Below are positions 23,395 to 32,600 of a stretch of DNA of 64,000 bases, piece by piece; position 1 is the stretch's first letter; every line of letters begins with the position of its first letter. The DNA is taken from contig NZ_VDUX01000007.1 in NCBI RefSeq assembly GCF_008039565.1, positions 113,021 to 177,020 of the forward strand. The letters are read 5' to 3'. Source of the DNA: Aeromicrobium terrae (GTDB lineage Bacteria; Actinomycetota; Actinomycetes; Propionibacteriales; Nocardioidaceae). The notes beneath the pieces were generated by a model. It ran no database searches. It had not been told where the DNA came from and was given only the letters and a program-made list of their open reading frames with translations. A program made the translations under genes and the position numbers.

Positions 23395-25080
23395 TCAGGC
23401 CGGCACCGACCAGGTCACCCGCGTCCCGCCGCTCGAGCCCTGGGTGACCTCGAAGAGTCCGCCTCGTGCGTCGGACCGGTCGCGCAGGTTGGCCAGACCA
23501 CTCAGGCGGGGTGATTCGCCCGGTCCCACCCCGTCGTCCATGACCTCGATCGTCACGCGTCCGGCAGCGGCCGAGACGGTGATGTCCACGTGCTGGGCCT
23601 GGGCGTGGCGCACCGCGTTCGACAACGTCTCGGTGACCACGGCCGCGACGTCGTCGGTGAGCGCGGCGTCGGCCATGAGGTCGACGGGCCCGAGGAAGGA
23701 GACCCGCGGCTTCGACGGCAGCTGGTCGCCGGAGCGATCGACGATCTCCAGGATGCGGGCGCGCAGGCTGGTCGACGTCGCCTCCGAGTCCTGACGCATG
23801 GCGAAGATGCTTTGCCGGATCTGGGCGATGGCGCCGTCGAGCTCCTGGATCTGGTCCATGATCTTGGTGGCCGTCGCCTCGTCCGCGGCCGCCGCGGTGG
23901 CCTGCAGGTTGAGACCGGTCGCGAAGAGCCGCTGGATGACGTGGTCGTGCAGGTCGCGGGCGATGCGGGACCGGTCCTCGAGCAGTGCCACGCGCCGGCG
24001 GGTCAGGCGCGCCTCGTAGCGGTCGAGCGCCACGCTCACGTGACCGGCGAACGAGACCCCCATGTCGAGGTCGCGGGCCGCGAAGGGCATGCTGTCGCGC
24101 TTCCTCGCCACGCCCACGACGCCGGACAACGTCTCGCCCGCACTGAACGGGATGACCATGGCGTTGCCGAGCAGCGAGTGCTCCTCGAAGCCGTCGGCCT
24201 CGTAGGCGCTGACGTCCGTGACGATGCTCGGTTCGCCGGATCGGATCGCCTCGGCGGCCGAGGACGCGGCGATCGCGAAGGACATCCCGGTCAAAGTGTC
24301 GGCGCCGAGACCCGTCGCCCGCTCAACCACCATGTGCTCGCGATCGGCGGAGACCAGGGACACCGAGACCAGATCGGCCTGGGCGAGCTCGCGGAGCTGC
24401 TCGATCAGCGTGTCCAGCTCGTCGGTCTCGTCGGCCGTGATGAGTCGACGGGACACGTCGACGAGCGCGGTCGACCAGCGGGCGCGGTACTCGGCATCCT
24501 CGAACAGGCGCGCGTTCTCGATGGCGATGCCGGCCGTGGCGGCCAAGGCCTGGGCGAGCTCCTCGTCGTCGACGGAGAACTCGCCGTTCTTGCTGTCGGT
24601 CAGGTAGAGGTTGCCGAACACCTTGTCGCGGACGCGGATGGGGACGCCGATGAAGCTCTCCATCGGCGGGTGGTGTGCAGGGAAGCCGCTGGAACGGGCG
24701 TCCGATGAGATGACGGCCAGGCGCACCGGCTGCGGGTCGTCGATCAGGGCGCCCAGCAGCCCCTTGCCCTCGGGCAGGTGGTCGATCTGCGCGACGATCT
24801 CCTCCTCCATGCCCACGTGGATGAACTGCTCGAGCCGCCGCTCGTCCCCGATGACGCCCATCGCTCCGTACCGCGCGCCGACCAGCTCAAGACCGATCTC
24901 GACGATCCGGCGCAGGACCGTAGGGAGGTCGAGGTTGCTGGTCAGGTCGTTGTTGACCCGGATGAGGTCACGCAGGCGGGAGTGGGAGGCCATCGTGTCC
25001 TGGGCACGCTCGACGAACTGCTTCAGCAGCGCCTCGAACTCCAGGATCGGCCCAGCGGCTCCCGGTTCGGCGTCGTTCAC
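23395..25080 (-). CDS. devS: DosS/DosT-like GAF sensor histidine kinase
   Basis: This 561-residue cytoplasmic kinase has two GAF domains (about 50-192 and 205-350), then a HisKA_3 dimerisation helix with phospho-acceptor H378 in RIARDLHDHVIQRLF, and a C-terminal HATPase with DDGVGPG. The first GAF contains GFPAHHPPMESFIGVP (H136-H137), which I place near the heme-ligand His of M. tuberculosis DosS/DosT; this would make it an O2, NO or redox sensor, but alignment is needed. It converges on devR with only 2 bases between stop codons. Its start is 80 bp from a DosR-like box, so autoregulation is likely. Confidence 0.92.
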   Translation of the reverse strand: MNDAEPGAAGPILEFEALLKQFVERAQDTMASHSRLRDLIRVNNDLTSNLDLPTVLRRIVEIGLELVGARYGAMGVIGDERRLEQFIHVGMEEEIVAQIDHLPEGKGLLGALIDDPQPVRLAVISSDARSSGFPAHHPPMESFIGVPIRVRDKVFGNLYLTDSKNGEFSVDDEELAQALAATAGIAIENARLFEDAEYRARWSTALVDVSRRLITADETDELDTLIEQLRELAQADLVSVSLVSADREHMVVERATGLGADTLTGMSFAIAASSAAEAIRSGEPSIVTDVSAYEADGFEEHSLLGNAMVIPFSAGETLSGVVGVARKRDSMPFAARDLDMGVSFAGHVSVALDRYEARLTRRRVALLEDRSRIARDLHDHVIQRLFATGLNLQATAAAADEATATKIMDQIQELDGAIAQIRQSIFAMRQDSEATSTSLRARILEIVDRSGDQLPSKPRVSFLGPVDLMADAALTDDVAAVVTETLSNAVRHAQAQHVDITVSAAAGRVTIEVMDDGVGPGESPRLSGLANLRDRSDARGGLFEVTQGSSGGTRVTWSVPA

Positions 25081-25160
25081 GTGCCCCTCCCAAGAAACTC
25101 CCCGCGAAGACGCTACTCCCGTGTGGTGGCGGACGGAAGGAAAGACGTTCGCGCGCTCTA

Positions 25161-25174
25161 GGGACCTTCGTCAC
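25161..25174. promoter_or_regulatory. DosR-box-like site GGGAC-CTTC-GTCAC between devS and a USP
   Basis: Twelve of 14 positions fit GGGACCTTCGKCCC. The site lies 80 bp from the devS-like start on one side and 77 bp from the USP start (25252) on the other. It would serve both the kinase gene and the long USP-flavodoxin-arc operon. Confidence 0.65.
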
Positions 25175-25251
25175 CGCAGGTGGGGCCCGCCGCCCGTGGT
25201 CCGCGGGTGCTGCCTCGGCGGATCGTGGAACCACCGGACATCGGAGGACCC

Positions 25252-26103
25252 ATGGACCACACCCCCCAACCCGTCGTCATCGCCGTCGCGGACAAACAGC
25301 CCCTGGCGCTGCGCTTCGCGGTCGACGAGGCCCGTCGCCGTCGCGCGCCGCTCCGCGTCGTGCACTCCACGAACGTGCCGCTGCAGGTCGCCGAGCTCTT
25401 CGCCGGTGATGTGATGACGATGCCGGAGGAGTTCAGGGCAGCTGGGGAGATGGTGATCGACGGCGCCCGCCACGTGCTCGAGGACCTGGGAGTCGGTGCC
25501 GACGTGGAGTACGTCCTCACACCGAGCACACCGATCGACGTCCTCATGCACGAGGCCGAGAACGCCGCACTCATCGTGGTCGGAGCCGATGACGTGCCCT
25601 GGCTCGAGCGTCTGATGCGGACGAAGATCGCTGGACACCTCGCCAAGCACGCCCCGTGTCCCGTCGTCGTCGTGCCGGAGCGGGAGCTTCCCCCAGGGCC
25701 TGACGGTGAGGTCGTCCTCACGCTGGACGGCCGGACCGCGGCAACCGGCCCGCTGCGATTCGCCTTCGAGGAGGCGAATGCGCGCGACTGCCTGCTCCAC
25801 GTCCTGCACGCGACGCCCCTCGGCACGCTCAAGGCGGACGAGGAGGCAGCGCGAGCGCGGGTCGGCGAGGTCCTTGCCGGGTGGCGAGTGACCTACCCCG
25901 ACGTCGCCGTGCTGGAAGGCTTCACGAGCGACGATCCGGAGGCCGCCCTGATCCGGGCGACGCGCAGCGCGGAGCTGGCGGTCTTGGGGCGACCCCACGA
26001 CACTCTGCTGCCGCTGGCACTCACCCGCCCGCTCGCCATGCGGGTCCTGCTGCGGGCTCAGTGCCCTGTAGCCGTGGTCCCCGCCGACTACCGGGGCGCT
26101 TGA
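25252..26103 (+). CDS. Universal stress protein, tandem UspA domains (GADxxxxLER subfamily)
   Basis: This is a protein of 283 residues from ATG 25252, with GGAGG upstream. It has two UspA domains (5-140 and 150-280). The first ends with GADDVPWLERLMRTKIAGHL and CPVVVVPE, the second with GRPHDTLLPLALTRPL and CPVAVVPADY. Neither has a G-x2-G-x9-G-S loop. It is very like the USP at 32914 (shared DKQP-x-A-x-x-x-AV-x-EARR start and VPADY end). It is first in the run USP-flavodoxin-arcDABC-USP and controlled by the divergent box at 25161. Confidence 0.9.
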   Translation: MDHTPQPVVIAVADKQPLALRFAVDEARRRRAPLRVVHSTNVPLQVAELFAGDVMTMPEEFRAAGEMVIDGARHVLEDLGVGADVEYVLTPSTPIDVLMHEAENAALIVVGADDVPWLERLMRTKIAGHLAKHAPCPVVVVPERELPPGPDGEVVLTLDGRTAATGPLRFAFEEANARDCLLHVLHATPLGTLKADEEAARARVGEVLAGWRVTYPDVAVLEGFTSDDPEAALIRATRSAELAVLGRPHDTLLPLALTRPLAMRVLLRAQCPVAVVPADYRGA

Positions 26104-26104
26104 C

Positions 26105-26686
26105 ATGAGCCGGCCGGCTCTGACGCTCGTCGCCAGCCGGTCGGTAGTGGTCGCGGCAGCCAGTCGTCATGGCGTGATCCGCGGGATCGCCGACCGCATC
26201 GCGCGTGAGCTCGCCGCCGCCCTGCCACGCACCTGGGCCGTGTCCCGGGTGGAGCTGTCGGACCTGCGCGCACTCGACGGCGCCGATGCCGTCGTGCTGG
26301 GCAGTGCCGTCTACGACGGGCACTGGATGCACGGGGCCGCGAGGGCCCTGGAGCACCTCCGCGAGAACCCGCCGGCGGACGTCTGGCTGTTCAGCAACGC
26401 CCCGGTCTCGGAGACGAGGACGGAGGACGAGCGAATGCTCTGTGCCGACACTCTCGTCGATCACGGCGAGGCCGACGAGCACGTCGTCTTCGGAGGCGAC
26501 CTCGACGACACCGAGCTGTCGGCGGGCGAGCGTCTTGTCGTCCAGGTGCTCCGCGGGCTGCGCGAGGACCATCGCAGGTGGGAGGCGGTGGACCGATGGG
26601 CGCAGCACATCGCCGGCGTGCTCATGGGACATGAGGTCCCGACCGGCGGGACCAAAGACACCCGAGGTCAGGGCATCGGCCTCTGA
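26105..26686 (+). CDS. Flavodoxin-domain protein, second copy
   Basis: This 193-residue protein is a paralogue of the flavodoxin at 12960. The FMN loop is AAASRHGVIRGIADRIA (20-36), the second flavin loop is AVVLGSAVYDGHWM, and the third is WLFSNAPVSETRT. It likely shuttles electrons or reduces a partner enzyme. It starts 1 base after the USP stop and ends 60 bp before arcD. As at 12960, it is paired directly with a tandem USP, which suggests a functional link between these two protein types. Confidence 0.85.
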   Translation: MSRPALTLVASRSVVVAAASRHGVIRGIADRIARELAAALPRTWAVSRVELSDLRALDGADAVVLGSAVYDGHWMHGAARALEHLRENPPADVWLFSNAPVSETRTEDERMLCADTLVDHGEADEHVVFGGDLDDTELSAGERLVVQVLRGLREDHRRWEAVDRWAQHIAGVLMGHEVPTGGTKDTRGQGIGL

Positions 26687-26746
26687 CCCGGGACCACCCC
26701 GTGAAACGACGGTGGAATCACCACATTCACGACTCAGGAGAACATC

Positions 26747-28171
26747 ATGGCCACCTTGCTCGAGCGCCGTCACCACGGCGCCCACGCGCACGACGCCGCT
26801 GTGGTGCACCGCATGGGGCTGTCGCAGTCGACCGCCCTCATCGTGGGCAGCATCATCGGCGTCGGCATCTTCAGCCTTCCGTACTCCCTCGCCGGATACG
26901 GGCCCATCAGCCTCGTTGCCATGGGCATCGCCAGCGTGGCGGCTCTCGCCTTCGCGCTCCTTTTCGCCTCCCTCAGCCGGCGCATGCCGGCAGACGGCGG
27001 ACCTTACGCCTACTCGCGCAGTGCCTTCGGCAACGGCGTCGGTTTCGGCAACGCGTGGTCCTACTGGATCACCGCTTGGGCCGGAAACGCGGCGATCGCC
27101 GTGGGGTGGGTCTACTACGTCGAGCACTTCATCAACAAGGACGGAGCCAAGGCCTTCAGCATCCTCATTGCCCTCGCGGGTCTGTGGATCCCGGCCGCGG
27201 TCAACCTGTCCGGTCTCCGGAACATCGGTGCCTTCCAGGTCGTGACGACCGTCCTGAAGTTCGTGCCGCTGCTCTTCATGGCTGTCATCGGGCTGTTCTT
27301 CATCAGTGCGGCCAACTTCACGCCGTGGAACACCAGCGGTGACACGACCTGGGGTGCGATCGGCGGGGCGATGGCGATCTGCCTGTTCAGCTACCTGGGC
27401 GTCGAGACCGCGGCAGTCGCCGCCGCGAAGGTCCGCGACCCGCAGCGCAACGTGCCCCGTGCCACCGTGCTGGGGACGCTGGCGAGCGCCGTTGTGTACC
27501 TGATGTCCATGGTCGCCGTGTTCGGCATCCTGTCGACAGACGCACTGGCGTTGGACGAGAACAAGGCGTCGTACGCCGTCGCCTCGAACACCATCTTCGG
27601 CGGGACCTGGTCCGGACACGTCGTCGCAGCGGCCGTGATCATCTCCGGCATCGGGGCGCTCAACGGCTGGACGATGATCTGCGCCGAGATGCCGCGCGCT
27701 GCTGCCAAGGACGGCCTGTTTCCGGCTCGGTTCGCGTCGGTCAACGGCCGCGGTGAGCCCGCCTTCGGCATCGTGTCCTCGACGTTGTTCGCGTCGCTGG
27801 CCGTGCTGATCAGCTTCTGGGGCACCAACGGCTCGACCGTGTTCACGACCCTCGTGCTGATGACCGGCATCACGGCCGCGATCCCGTTCGGATTCTCGGC
27901 GTTGGCGCAGATCGCGTGGCGCGTGCGTGACCGTCGCATGGGTCTTGACGCCCACGTGGTCCGGGACGTCCTCGTCGCTGTCGCCGCAGTCGCTGCGTCC
28001 ATCGCGTTCGTCTATTACTCGCGGAACACCGGCAGCTCCTGGTACGTGGTCTGGGGTCCGTTCCTGATGACTGGTGGAGCGTTCGCCATCGGCGTGCCGG
28101 TCTACCTGGCCCAGCGCGGTCGGATGACCGAGCCGGCGCCGGTTCCGTACTACGGGCAGACGGGTCGATGA
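26747..28171 (+). CDS. arcD: Arginine/ornithine antiporter-like amino acid permease
   Basis: This 474-residue, 12-helix APC-superfamily transporter starts with [21 protein letters not shown], the broken first helix of the basic amino acid/polyamine antiporter group. Other motifs are [25 protein letters not shown] and [21 protein letters not shown]. By position, directly upstream of and overlapping arcA by 4 bases, it should exchange extracellular arginine for ornithine without spending ATP. A GGGAC half-site lies 43-57 bp upstream. The name arcD is by role, since APC-type and other ArcD types exist. Confidence 0.85.
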   Translation: MATLLERRHHGAHAHDAAVVHRMGLSQSTALIVGSIIGVGIFSLPYSLAGYGPISLVAMGIASVAALAFALLFASLSRRMPADGGPYAYSRSAFGNGVGFGNAWSYWITAWAGNAAIAVGWVYYVEHFINKDGAKAFSILIALAGLWIPAAVNLSGLRNIGAFQVVTTVLKFVPLLFMAVIGLFFISAANFTPWNTSGDTTWGAIGGAMAICLFSYLGVETAAVAAAKVRDPQRNVPRATVLGTLASAVVYLMSMVAVFGILSTDALALDENKASYAVASNTIFGGTWSGHVVAAAVIISGIGALNGWTMICAEMPRAAAKDGLFPARFASVNGRGEPAFGIVSSTLFASLAVLISFWGTNGSTVFTTLVLMTGITAAIPFGFSALAQIAWRVRDRRMGLDAHVVRDVLVAVAAVAASIAFVYYSRNTGSSWYVVWGPFLMTGGAFAIGVPVYLAQRGRMTEPAPVPYYGQTGR

Positions 28172-29391
28172 GCATGTTCCACGTCGACTCCGAGGTCGGG
28201 ACGCTGCGCGAGGTCATCGTGCATCGTCCCGGCAGCGAGCTCTCGCGCCTGACCCCTGACAACGTCGACGACCTACTGTTCGACGACGTGATGTGGGCCG
28301 AACGGGCCCGCGAGGAGCATGACGCCTTCGTCGCCCAGATGCGGCAGCGGGGCGTCACCGTCCACCACTTCGAGACCCTCCTGGCCGAATCCCTCGACCA
28401 GGAGGGGGCCCGGGAGTTCCTGCAGGACCGGCTGACCACGGCCACCCGGTTCGGCCCGGCTCTCGACGCCCCGCTGGATGCGATCGTCGGCCACACGGAC
28501 GCCGTCGAGCTGACCGACATGCTCATCGGCGGCGTGCTCAAGCGGGAGGTGGCCCCCTTGCTCCACACGGCCAGCCTCCTGATGGAGTACCTCGGCGACG
28601 AGGACTTCCTGCTGCGTCCCCTCCCCAACCACCTGTTCCAGCGCGACAACTCGGCCTGGATCTACGGTGGCCTGTCCATCAACCCGATGGCCAAGGCCGC
28701 CCGCCAGCGCGAGACGATCAACTCGCGCGTGGTCTACCGGTTCCACCCGATGTTCCGCGACTCCCAGCACGTCGACCTGTACGGCAACGATTCGCTGCCG
28801 CACCAGGCGGCGACGATCGAGGGCGGCGACATCGCCGTGCTCGGTCACGGCGTCGTGATGATCGGCATGGGCGAACGCACCACGCCGCAGGGCGTCGAGG
28901 TCCTCTCCCGTCGGCTCTTCGAGACCGGCACGGCGAACAAGGTGATCGTCGTCGAGCTGCCGAAGGCGAGGGCGTTCATGCACCTCGACACGGCGATGAC
29001 GATGGTGGATCGGGACGCGTTCTGCGTCTATCCGTACCTGCCGGAGTCGCTGCGCTCGTTCACGCTGACCCCGGTCGGCCGCGTCGGGCACTACGACGTG
29101 CGAGAGAACGGCGATCTGTTCGACACGATCGCCGCTGCCCTCGACCTCGACAAGCTCCGCGTCCTGCGCGTCCCGACCACCCGGATGGCCGCGGCGCGAG
29201 AGCAGTGGGACGACGGAAACAACTTCCTCGCCCTGGCCCCTGGCGTCGTCATGGGCTACGAGCGCAACACCTTCACGAACCAGTTCCTCACCGAGAACGG
29301 CATCGAGATCATCCCCGTCGTCGGCTCCGAGCTGGGACGTGGACGCGGCGGACCGCGCTGCATGACCTGCCCGATCGTCAGAGAGGCGTAA
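28168..29391 (+). CDS. arcA: Arginine deiminase
   Basis: This 407-residue protein hydrolyses arginine to citrulline and ammonia. Guanidine-binding and catalytic motifs are present: [31 protein letters not shown] (catalytic His) and the C-terminal [10 protein letters not shown] with nucleophile C398. The N-terminus [20 protein letters not shown] is characteristic. It feeds citrulline to arcB; the pathway yields one ATP per arginine plus ammonia that buffers acid. It is coupled to arcD (ATGA overlap). Confidence 0.97.
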   Translation: MSMFHVDSEVGTLREVIVHRPGSELSRLTPDNVDDLLFDDVMWAERAREEHDAFVAQMRQRGVTVHHFETLLAESLDQEGAREFLQDRLTTATRFGPALDAPLDAIVGHTDAVELTDMLIGGVLKREVAPLLHTASLLMEYLGDEDFLLRPLPNHLFQRDNSAWIYGGLSINPMAKAARQRETINSRVVYRFHPMFRDSQHVDLYGNDSLPHQAATIEGGDIAVLGHGVVMIGMGERTTPQGVEVLSRRLFETGTANKVIVVELPKARAFMHLDTAMTMVDRDAFCVYPYLPESLRSFTLTPVGRVGHYDVRENGDLFDTIAAALDLDKLRVLRVPTTRMAAAREQWDDGNNFLALAPGVVMGYERNTFTNQFLTENGIEIIPVVGSELGRGRGGPRCMTCPIVREA

Positions 29392-29395
29392 GACC

Positions 29396-30442
29396 ATGAC
29401 CCATCTCGACCAGACGCTCGTCGACGACGTGCCGATGACCAACCTCGGCCTCTGTGGCCGCAGCATCACCAAGGAGCTCGACCTCACCCTCGACGAGTGG
29501 AGCGGACTGCTCCAGCTCACCGAGGACCTCAAGGAGGAGAAGCGCTGGCACCGTGAGGTCCAGCGACTCCGGGGCCGCAACATCGCTCTCGTCTTCGCGA
29601 AGAACTCAACCCGCACGCGCTGCGCGTTCGAGGTCGCGGCACACGACCAGGGCGCCCACGTCACGTACCTGGACCCCACGGGATCGCAACTGGGGCACAA
29701 GGAGAGCGTCAAGGACACCGGCCGGGTGCTCGGTCGCATGTTCGACGGGATCGAGTACCGCGGCTTTGCGCACGCCAGCGTCGAGGAGCTCGCCCGCAGC
29801 TCGGGCGTCCCGGTCTGGAACGGCTTGAGCGACACCTGGCACCCGACCCAGTCGCTCTGCGACATGTTCACGATGCTCGAACACGCCGACGAGGACATCG
29901 ACGGCCTCTCGTTCGCCTTCGTCGGCGACGCGCGGAGCAACGTCGGCAACTCCCTGCTGGTCGCCGGCGCGATGACGGGCATGGACGTACGCATGGTCGG
30001 CCCGAAGCCGCTGTGGAACACCCCCGACGTGGTCAAGGCCGCCTCGGAGATCGCCGTCGGCACCGGAGCGTCCATCCTCCAGACCACCGACCCGGTCAAG
30101 GGCCTGGCCGGTGTCGACTTCGTCTACACCGACGTCTGGGTCTCCATGGGAGAGGCGGACAGCGTGTGGGCCAAGCGCATCGAGCTGCTTCGCGAGTACC
30201 AGGTGAACGCCGAGCTGATGGCACTGACCGGACGACGCGAGACCGCCTTCATGCACTGTCTTCCCGCGTTCCACGACCGGCACACCGAAGTCGGTGACGC
30301 GATCTACCGGCAGACGGGGATGACAGCTCTGGAGGTCACGGACGACGTGTTCGAGTCCTCCCAGTCGATCGTCTTCGACCAGGCGGAGAACCGGATGCAC
30401 TCGATCAAGGCGATGATGGTCGCCACGCTGGAGCGGTCATGA
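29396..30442 (+). CDS. arcB: Ornithine carbamoyltransferase, catabolic
   Basis: This 348-residue protein carries the carbamoyl-phosphate site STRTR (71-75) in KNSTRTRCAFEVA, HPTQ in WHPTQSLCDM, and the ornithine/Cys-loop HCLPAFHD. In this operon it runs phosphorolytically, splitting citrulline to ornithine and carbamoyl phosphate. The length and the HCLPAFHD form fit the catabolic ArcB type rather than the shorter anabolic ArgF. It overlaps arcC by 4 bases. A downstream ATG (residue 14) is an alternative start. Confidence 0.95.
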   Translation: MTHLDQTLVDDVPMTNLGLCGRSITKELDLTLDEWSGLLQLTEDLKEEKRWHREVQRLRGRNIALVFAKNSTRTRCAFEVAAHDQGAHVTYLDPTGSQLGHKESVKDTGRVLGRMFDGIEYRGFAHASVEELARSSGVPVWNGLSDTWHPTQSLCDMFTMLEHADEDIDGLSFAFVGDARSNVGNSLLVAGAMTGMDVRMVGPKPLWNTPDVVKAASEIAVGTGASILQTTDPVKGLAGVDFVYTDVWVSMGEADSVWAKRIELLREYQVNAELMALTGRRETAFMHCLPAFHDRHTEVGDAIYRQTGMTALEVTDDVFESSQSIVFDQAENRMHSIKAMMVATLERS

Positions 30443-31374
30443 GAGTCGTGGTGGCGCTCGGCGGCAACGCGATCCTGCGCCGCGGCGAGCCGATGACCGT
30501 GGCCAACCAGCGAGCGGCGATCGCCGAGGCCTGCGGGCCGCTCGCCGAGATCTCCCAACAGCACGAGCTGGTCGTGTCCCACGGGAACGGTCCTCAGGTC
30601 GGACTGCTCGCCCTTCAGGCTGCGGCCTTCGACGAGGTCAGCGCCTACCCGTTCGATGTCCTCGGCGCCCAGACGGAAGGGATGATCGGCTACCTGATCG
30701 AGCAGGAGCTGGGGAACGCCACCGGTAACGAACGCGTCCTCGTCACCCTGGTGACTCGCACGATCGTGGACCGCGAAGACCCGGCGTTCGCAAACCCCGA
30801 GAAGTTCGTCGGGCCCGTCTACGACGAGCACCAGGCGAAGCGGCTGGCGGCAGAGCACGGCTGGGCGGTCAAGCCGGACGGGAACGCGTATCGCCGTGTC
30901 GTGCCGTCGCCGCGCCCGCTGCGCGTCGTGGAGACCCAGCCCGTGGAGTGGATCCTCGGCAAGGGCGGCATCGTCATCTGCGCTGGCGGAGGCGGTGTCC
31001 CGACGACGGTCGACGACGAGACCGACCTCATGGCCGGCGTCGAGGCCGTCATCGACAAGGACCTGGCGAGCGCCGTGCTGGCCCGGGACATCGATGCCGA
31101 CCTATTGATCATCGCCACCGATGTGGACGGCGTCTACGTCGACTGGGACACGAACGTGCGGCGACGCGTCGCCCGGGCCCATCCGGACGCCATCGACGCC
31201 GACGCGTTCCCGGCCGGCTCGATGGGACCGAAGGTCCGTGCCGCGCAGCAGTTCGCCCGCGGCACCGGCGGGACGGCCGTCATCGGTTCGCTGACGCAGC
31301 TGCGGGACATCATGGCCGGCCGTGCCGGCTCCGTCATCACCACGCGTCACTCCGGATTGGAGACCCTGCCATGA
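30439..31374 (+). CDS. arcC: Carbamate kinase
   Basis: This 311-residue protein transfers the phosphate of carbamoyl phosphate to ADP, making the ATP of the arginine deiminase pathway. The amino acid kinase fold starts VVALGGNAILRRGEPM; the substrate loop VSHGNGPQVGLL and nucleotide-region motifs GGGGVPTTVDD and IDKDLASAVLA are all present, as is PAGSMGPKV. It overlaps arcB upstream and a USP gene downstream, each by 4 bases, so all are in one transcript. Confidence 0.97.
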   Translation: MRVVVALGGNAILRRGEPMTVANQRAAIAEACGPLAEISQQHELVVSHGNGPQVGLLALQAAAFDEVSAYPFDVLGAQTEGMIGYLIEQELGNATGNERVLVTLVTRTIVDREDPAFANPEKFVGPVYDEHQAKRLAAEHGWAVKPDGNAYRRVVPSPRPLRVVETQPVEWILGKGGIVICAGGGGVPTTVDDETDLMAGVEAVIDKDLASAVLARDIDADLLIIATDVDGVYVDWDTNVRRRVARAHPDAIDADAFPAGSMGPKVRAAQQFARGTGGTAVIGSLTQLRDIMAGRAGSVITTRHSGLETLP

Positions 31375-32183
31375 CGATCGACCACGCGGAGAATCGATCG
31401 ACCACCACGCACCGGACGCCGGCGCGACGGCGCACCATCGCAGTCGCCCAGCTCGGCGGTTCGGGGACCGGCGCACTGGCCTACGCCCTCGGGGAGGCCC
31501 TGCGCGACCCGGCTCGCGTGATCGTCTACGCCACCTCCGACGCCATGACGACGAGCGCACCGCTGCAGACGGTGCACCTCGACGGAGATCCCGCCGCAGC
31601 GCTCACCGACGTCAGCGCTGGCGTCGACCTCCTCGTGGTCCAGGTGCCGGAGGAGACCGCGGCCGCCACTGACCCCGTGCTGGCCACGCTCCGGCGGGAA
31701 TCCCGGTGCCTGCTCGTCGAGGTCGACGAGGACGGAGAGCTCGTCCGCGCCAGCGGGCCCGAGGGCTGGTCCTACGCGGCCCGGGAGCCGGTGTCGACCG
31801 GCGCGGGGTCCGGGGAGGTCGTGGTCGGGGTCGACGGCTCGGACAGCAGCGCCGCCGCGGTGAGGTGGGCGGCTCAGTACGCGCACCGCACGGGCCACCA
31901 GCTGCGCCTGGTGTGTGCGTTCGAGCGAGACGCCGACGACGCGAGCCGGCACCATGCCCAGGACCTGATCCGGGCGGCCCGTCGGATCGCGGGCGACGAC
32001 GTCGCCGGCACCACGATCCCGGGCGAGCCCGCCCAGGTGCTGGTGGACCTGAGCACGCGAGCGGACGTCCTGGTGCTGGGCCGCCACGGCACCAGCGGCC
32101 TCATCCACAGCGCGCTCGGGTCGGTCGGCGACACGTGCGCACGCATGGCTGCGTGCCCTGTCGTCGTCGTCCCGGCCGGGTGA
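31371..32183 (+). CDS. Universal stress protein with atypical N-terminal half, arc operon
   Basis: This 270-residue protein has a C-terminal UspA domain (about 143-268) that starts VVVGVDGSDSSAAAVRWA. It has the intact ATP loop: G-RH-G, nine residues, G-S in GRHGTSGLIHSALGS. The N-terminal half (TIAVAQLGGSGTGALAYALGEAL) is a divergent, apparently non-ATP-binding USP-like domain. It is coupled to arcC by ATGA, making it part of the arginine fermentation operon. An ATP-binding USP beside the ATP-making step suggests that it reports or responds to ATP during anaerobic growth, which is inference. Confidence 0.88.
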   Translation: MTIDHAENRSTTTHRTPARRRTIAVAQLGGSGTGALAYALGEALRDPARVIVYATSDAMTTSAPLQTVHLDGDPAAALTDVSAGVDLLVVQVPEETAAATDPVLATLRRESRCLLVEVDEDGELVRASGPEGWSYAAREPVSTGAGSGEVVVGVDGSDSSAAAVRWAAQYAHRTGHQLRLVCAFERDADDASRHHAQDLIRAARRIAGDDVAGTTIPGEPAQVLVDLSTRADVLVLGRHGTSGLIHSALGSVGDTCARMAACPVVVVPAG

Positions 32184-32186
32184 CGG

Positions 32187-32600
32187 TCAGGCGGGGAAGA
32201 GCCGACGGCCGGTGATCTGCGTCGGCACGATGTGCAGCAGCACCTCGCGCGGTCCCTCCGGCCACGTGTAGGGCCGCTCGTCGTCGGAGAATCCTTCGGT
32301 CGGCACGATCGCGGCGCGGCCGCGCACGAGAACGCTCGCCCCGTCCTCGTTGAACTCGTCGACGTCGTCCACCTCGAACGCGACCAGGCTGCCGGGGACG
32401 TACGAGTGGAGGCTCGACCCGGTCGCGGTGGCGATCAGGATCGCCCCGTTGGTGACGGAGTAGTTCACCGGCAGGACGACGGGACCGCTGGGGTCGTTGA
32501 AGGCGATCCGCCCGACCTGGTTGTTCCCCAGAACCTCGAGGCAGTCGTCCAGAGGCATCTCTCGGAGCTTCGCCTTGAACCAGTGGTGCGTGGAGCTCAT
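32187..32600 (-). CDS. PPOX-family flavin-binding protein
   Basis: This is a protein of 137 residues from ATG 32600 (GTG 32609 is possible). The split-barrel motifs are NQVGRIAFNDPSGPVVLPVNY, GSLVAFEVDDVDEFN, GASVLVRGRAAIVP and the ending PTQITGRRLFPA. It resembles the PPOX proteins at 18011 and 33766. The cofactor is FMN or F420 by family; the reaction is unknown. It converges on the arc-operon USP with a 3-base gap. A weak GGGAC-GACC-CGGAC element lies 50 bp upstream (32650-32663). Confidence 0.8.
   Translation of the reverse strand: MSSTHHWFKAKLREMPLDDCLEVLGNNQVGRIAFNDPSGPVVLPVNYSVTNGAILIATATGSSLHSYVPGSLVAFEVDDVDEFNEDGASVLVRGRAAIVPTEGFSDDERPYTWPEGPREVLLHIVPTQITGRRLFPA

Noticed and set aside
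26648..26661. GGGAC-CAAA-GACAC near the end of the second flavodoxin gene
   Set aside because: Inside coding sequence with a poor right half; the half-site at 26690 is nearer to arcD but also weak.
26021..27955. A 644-codon open frame opposite the flavodoxin and arcD genes
   Set aside because: Crosses two well-supported plus-strand genes and their intergenic region; no domain.
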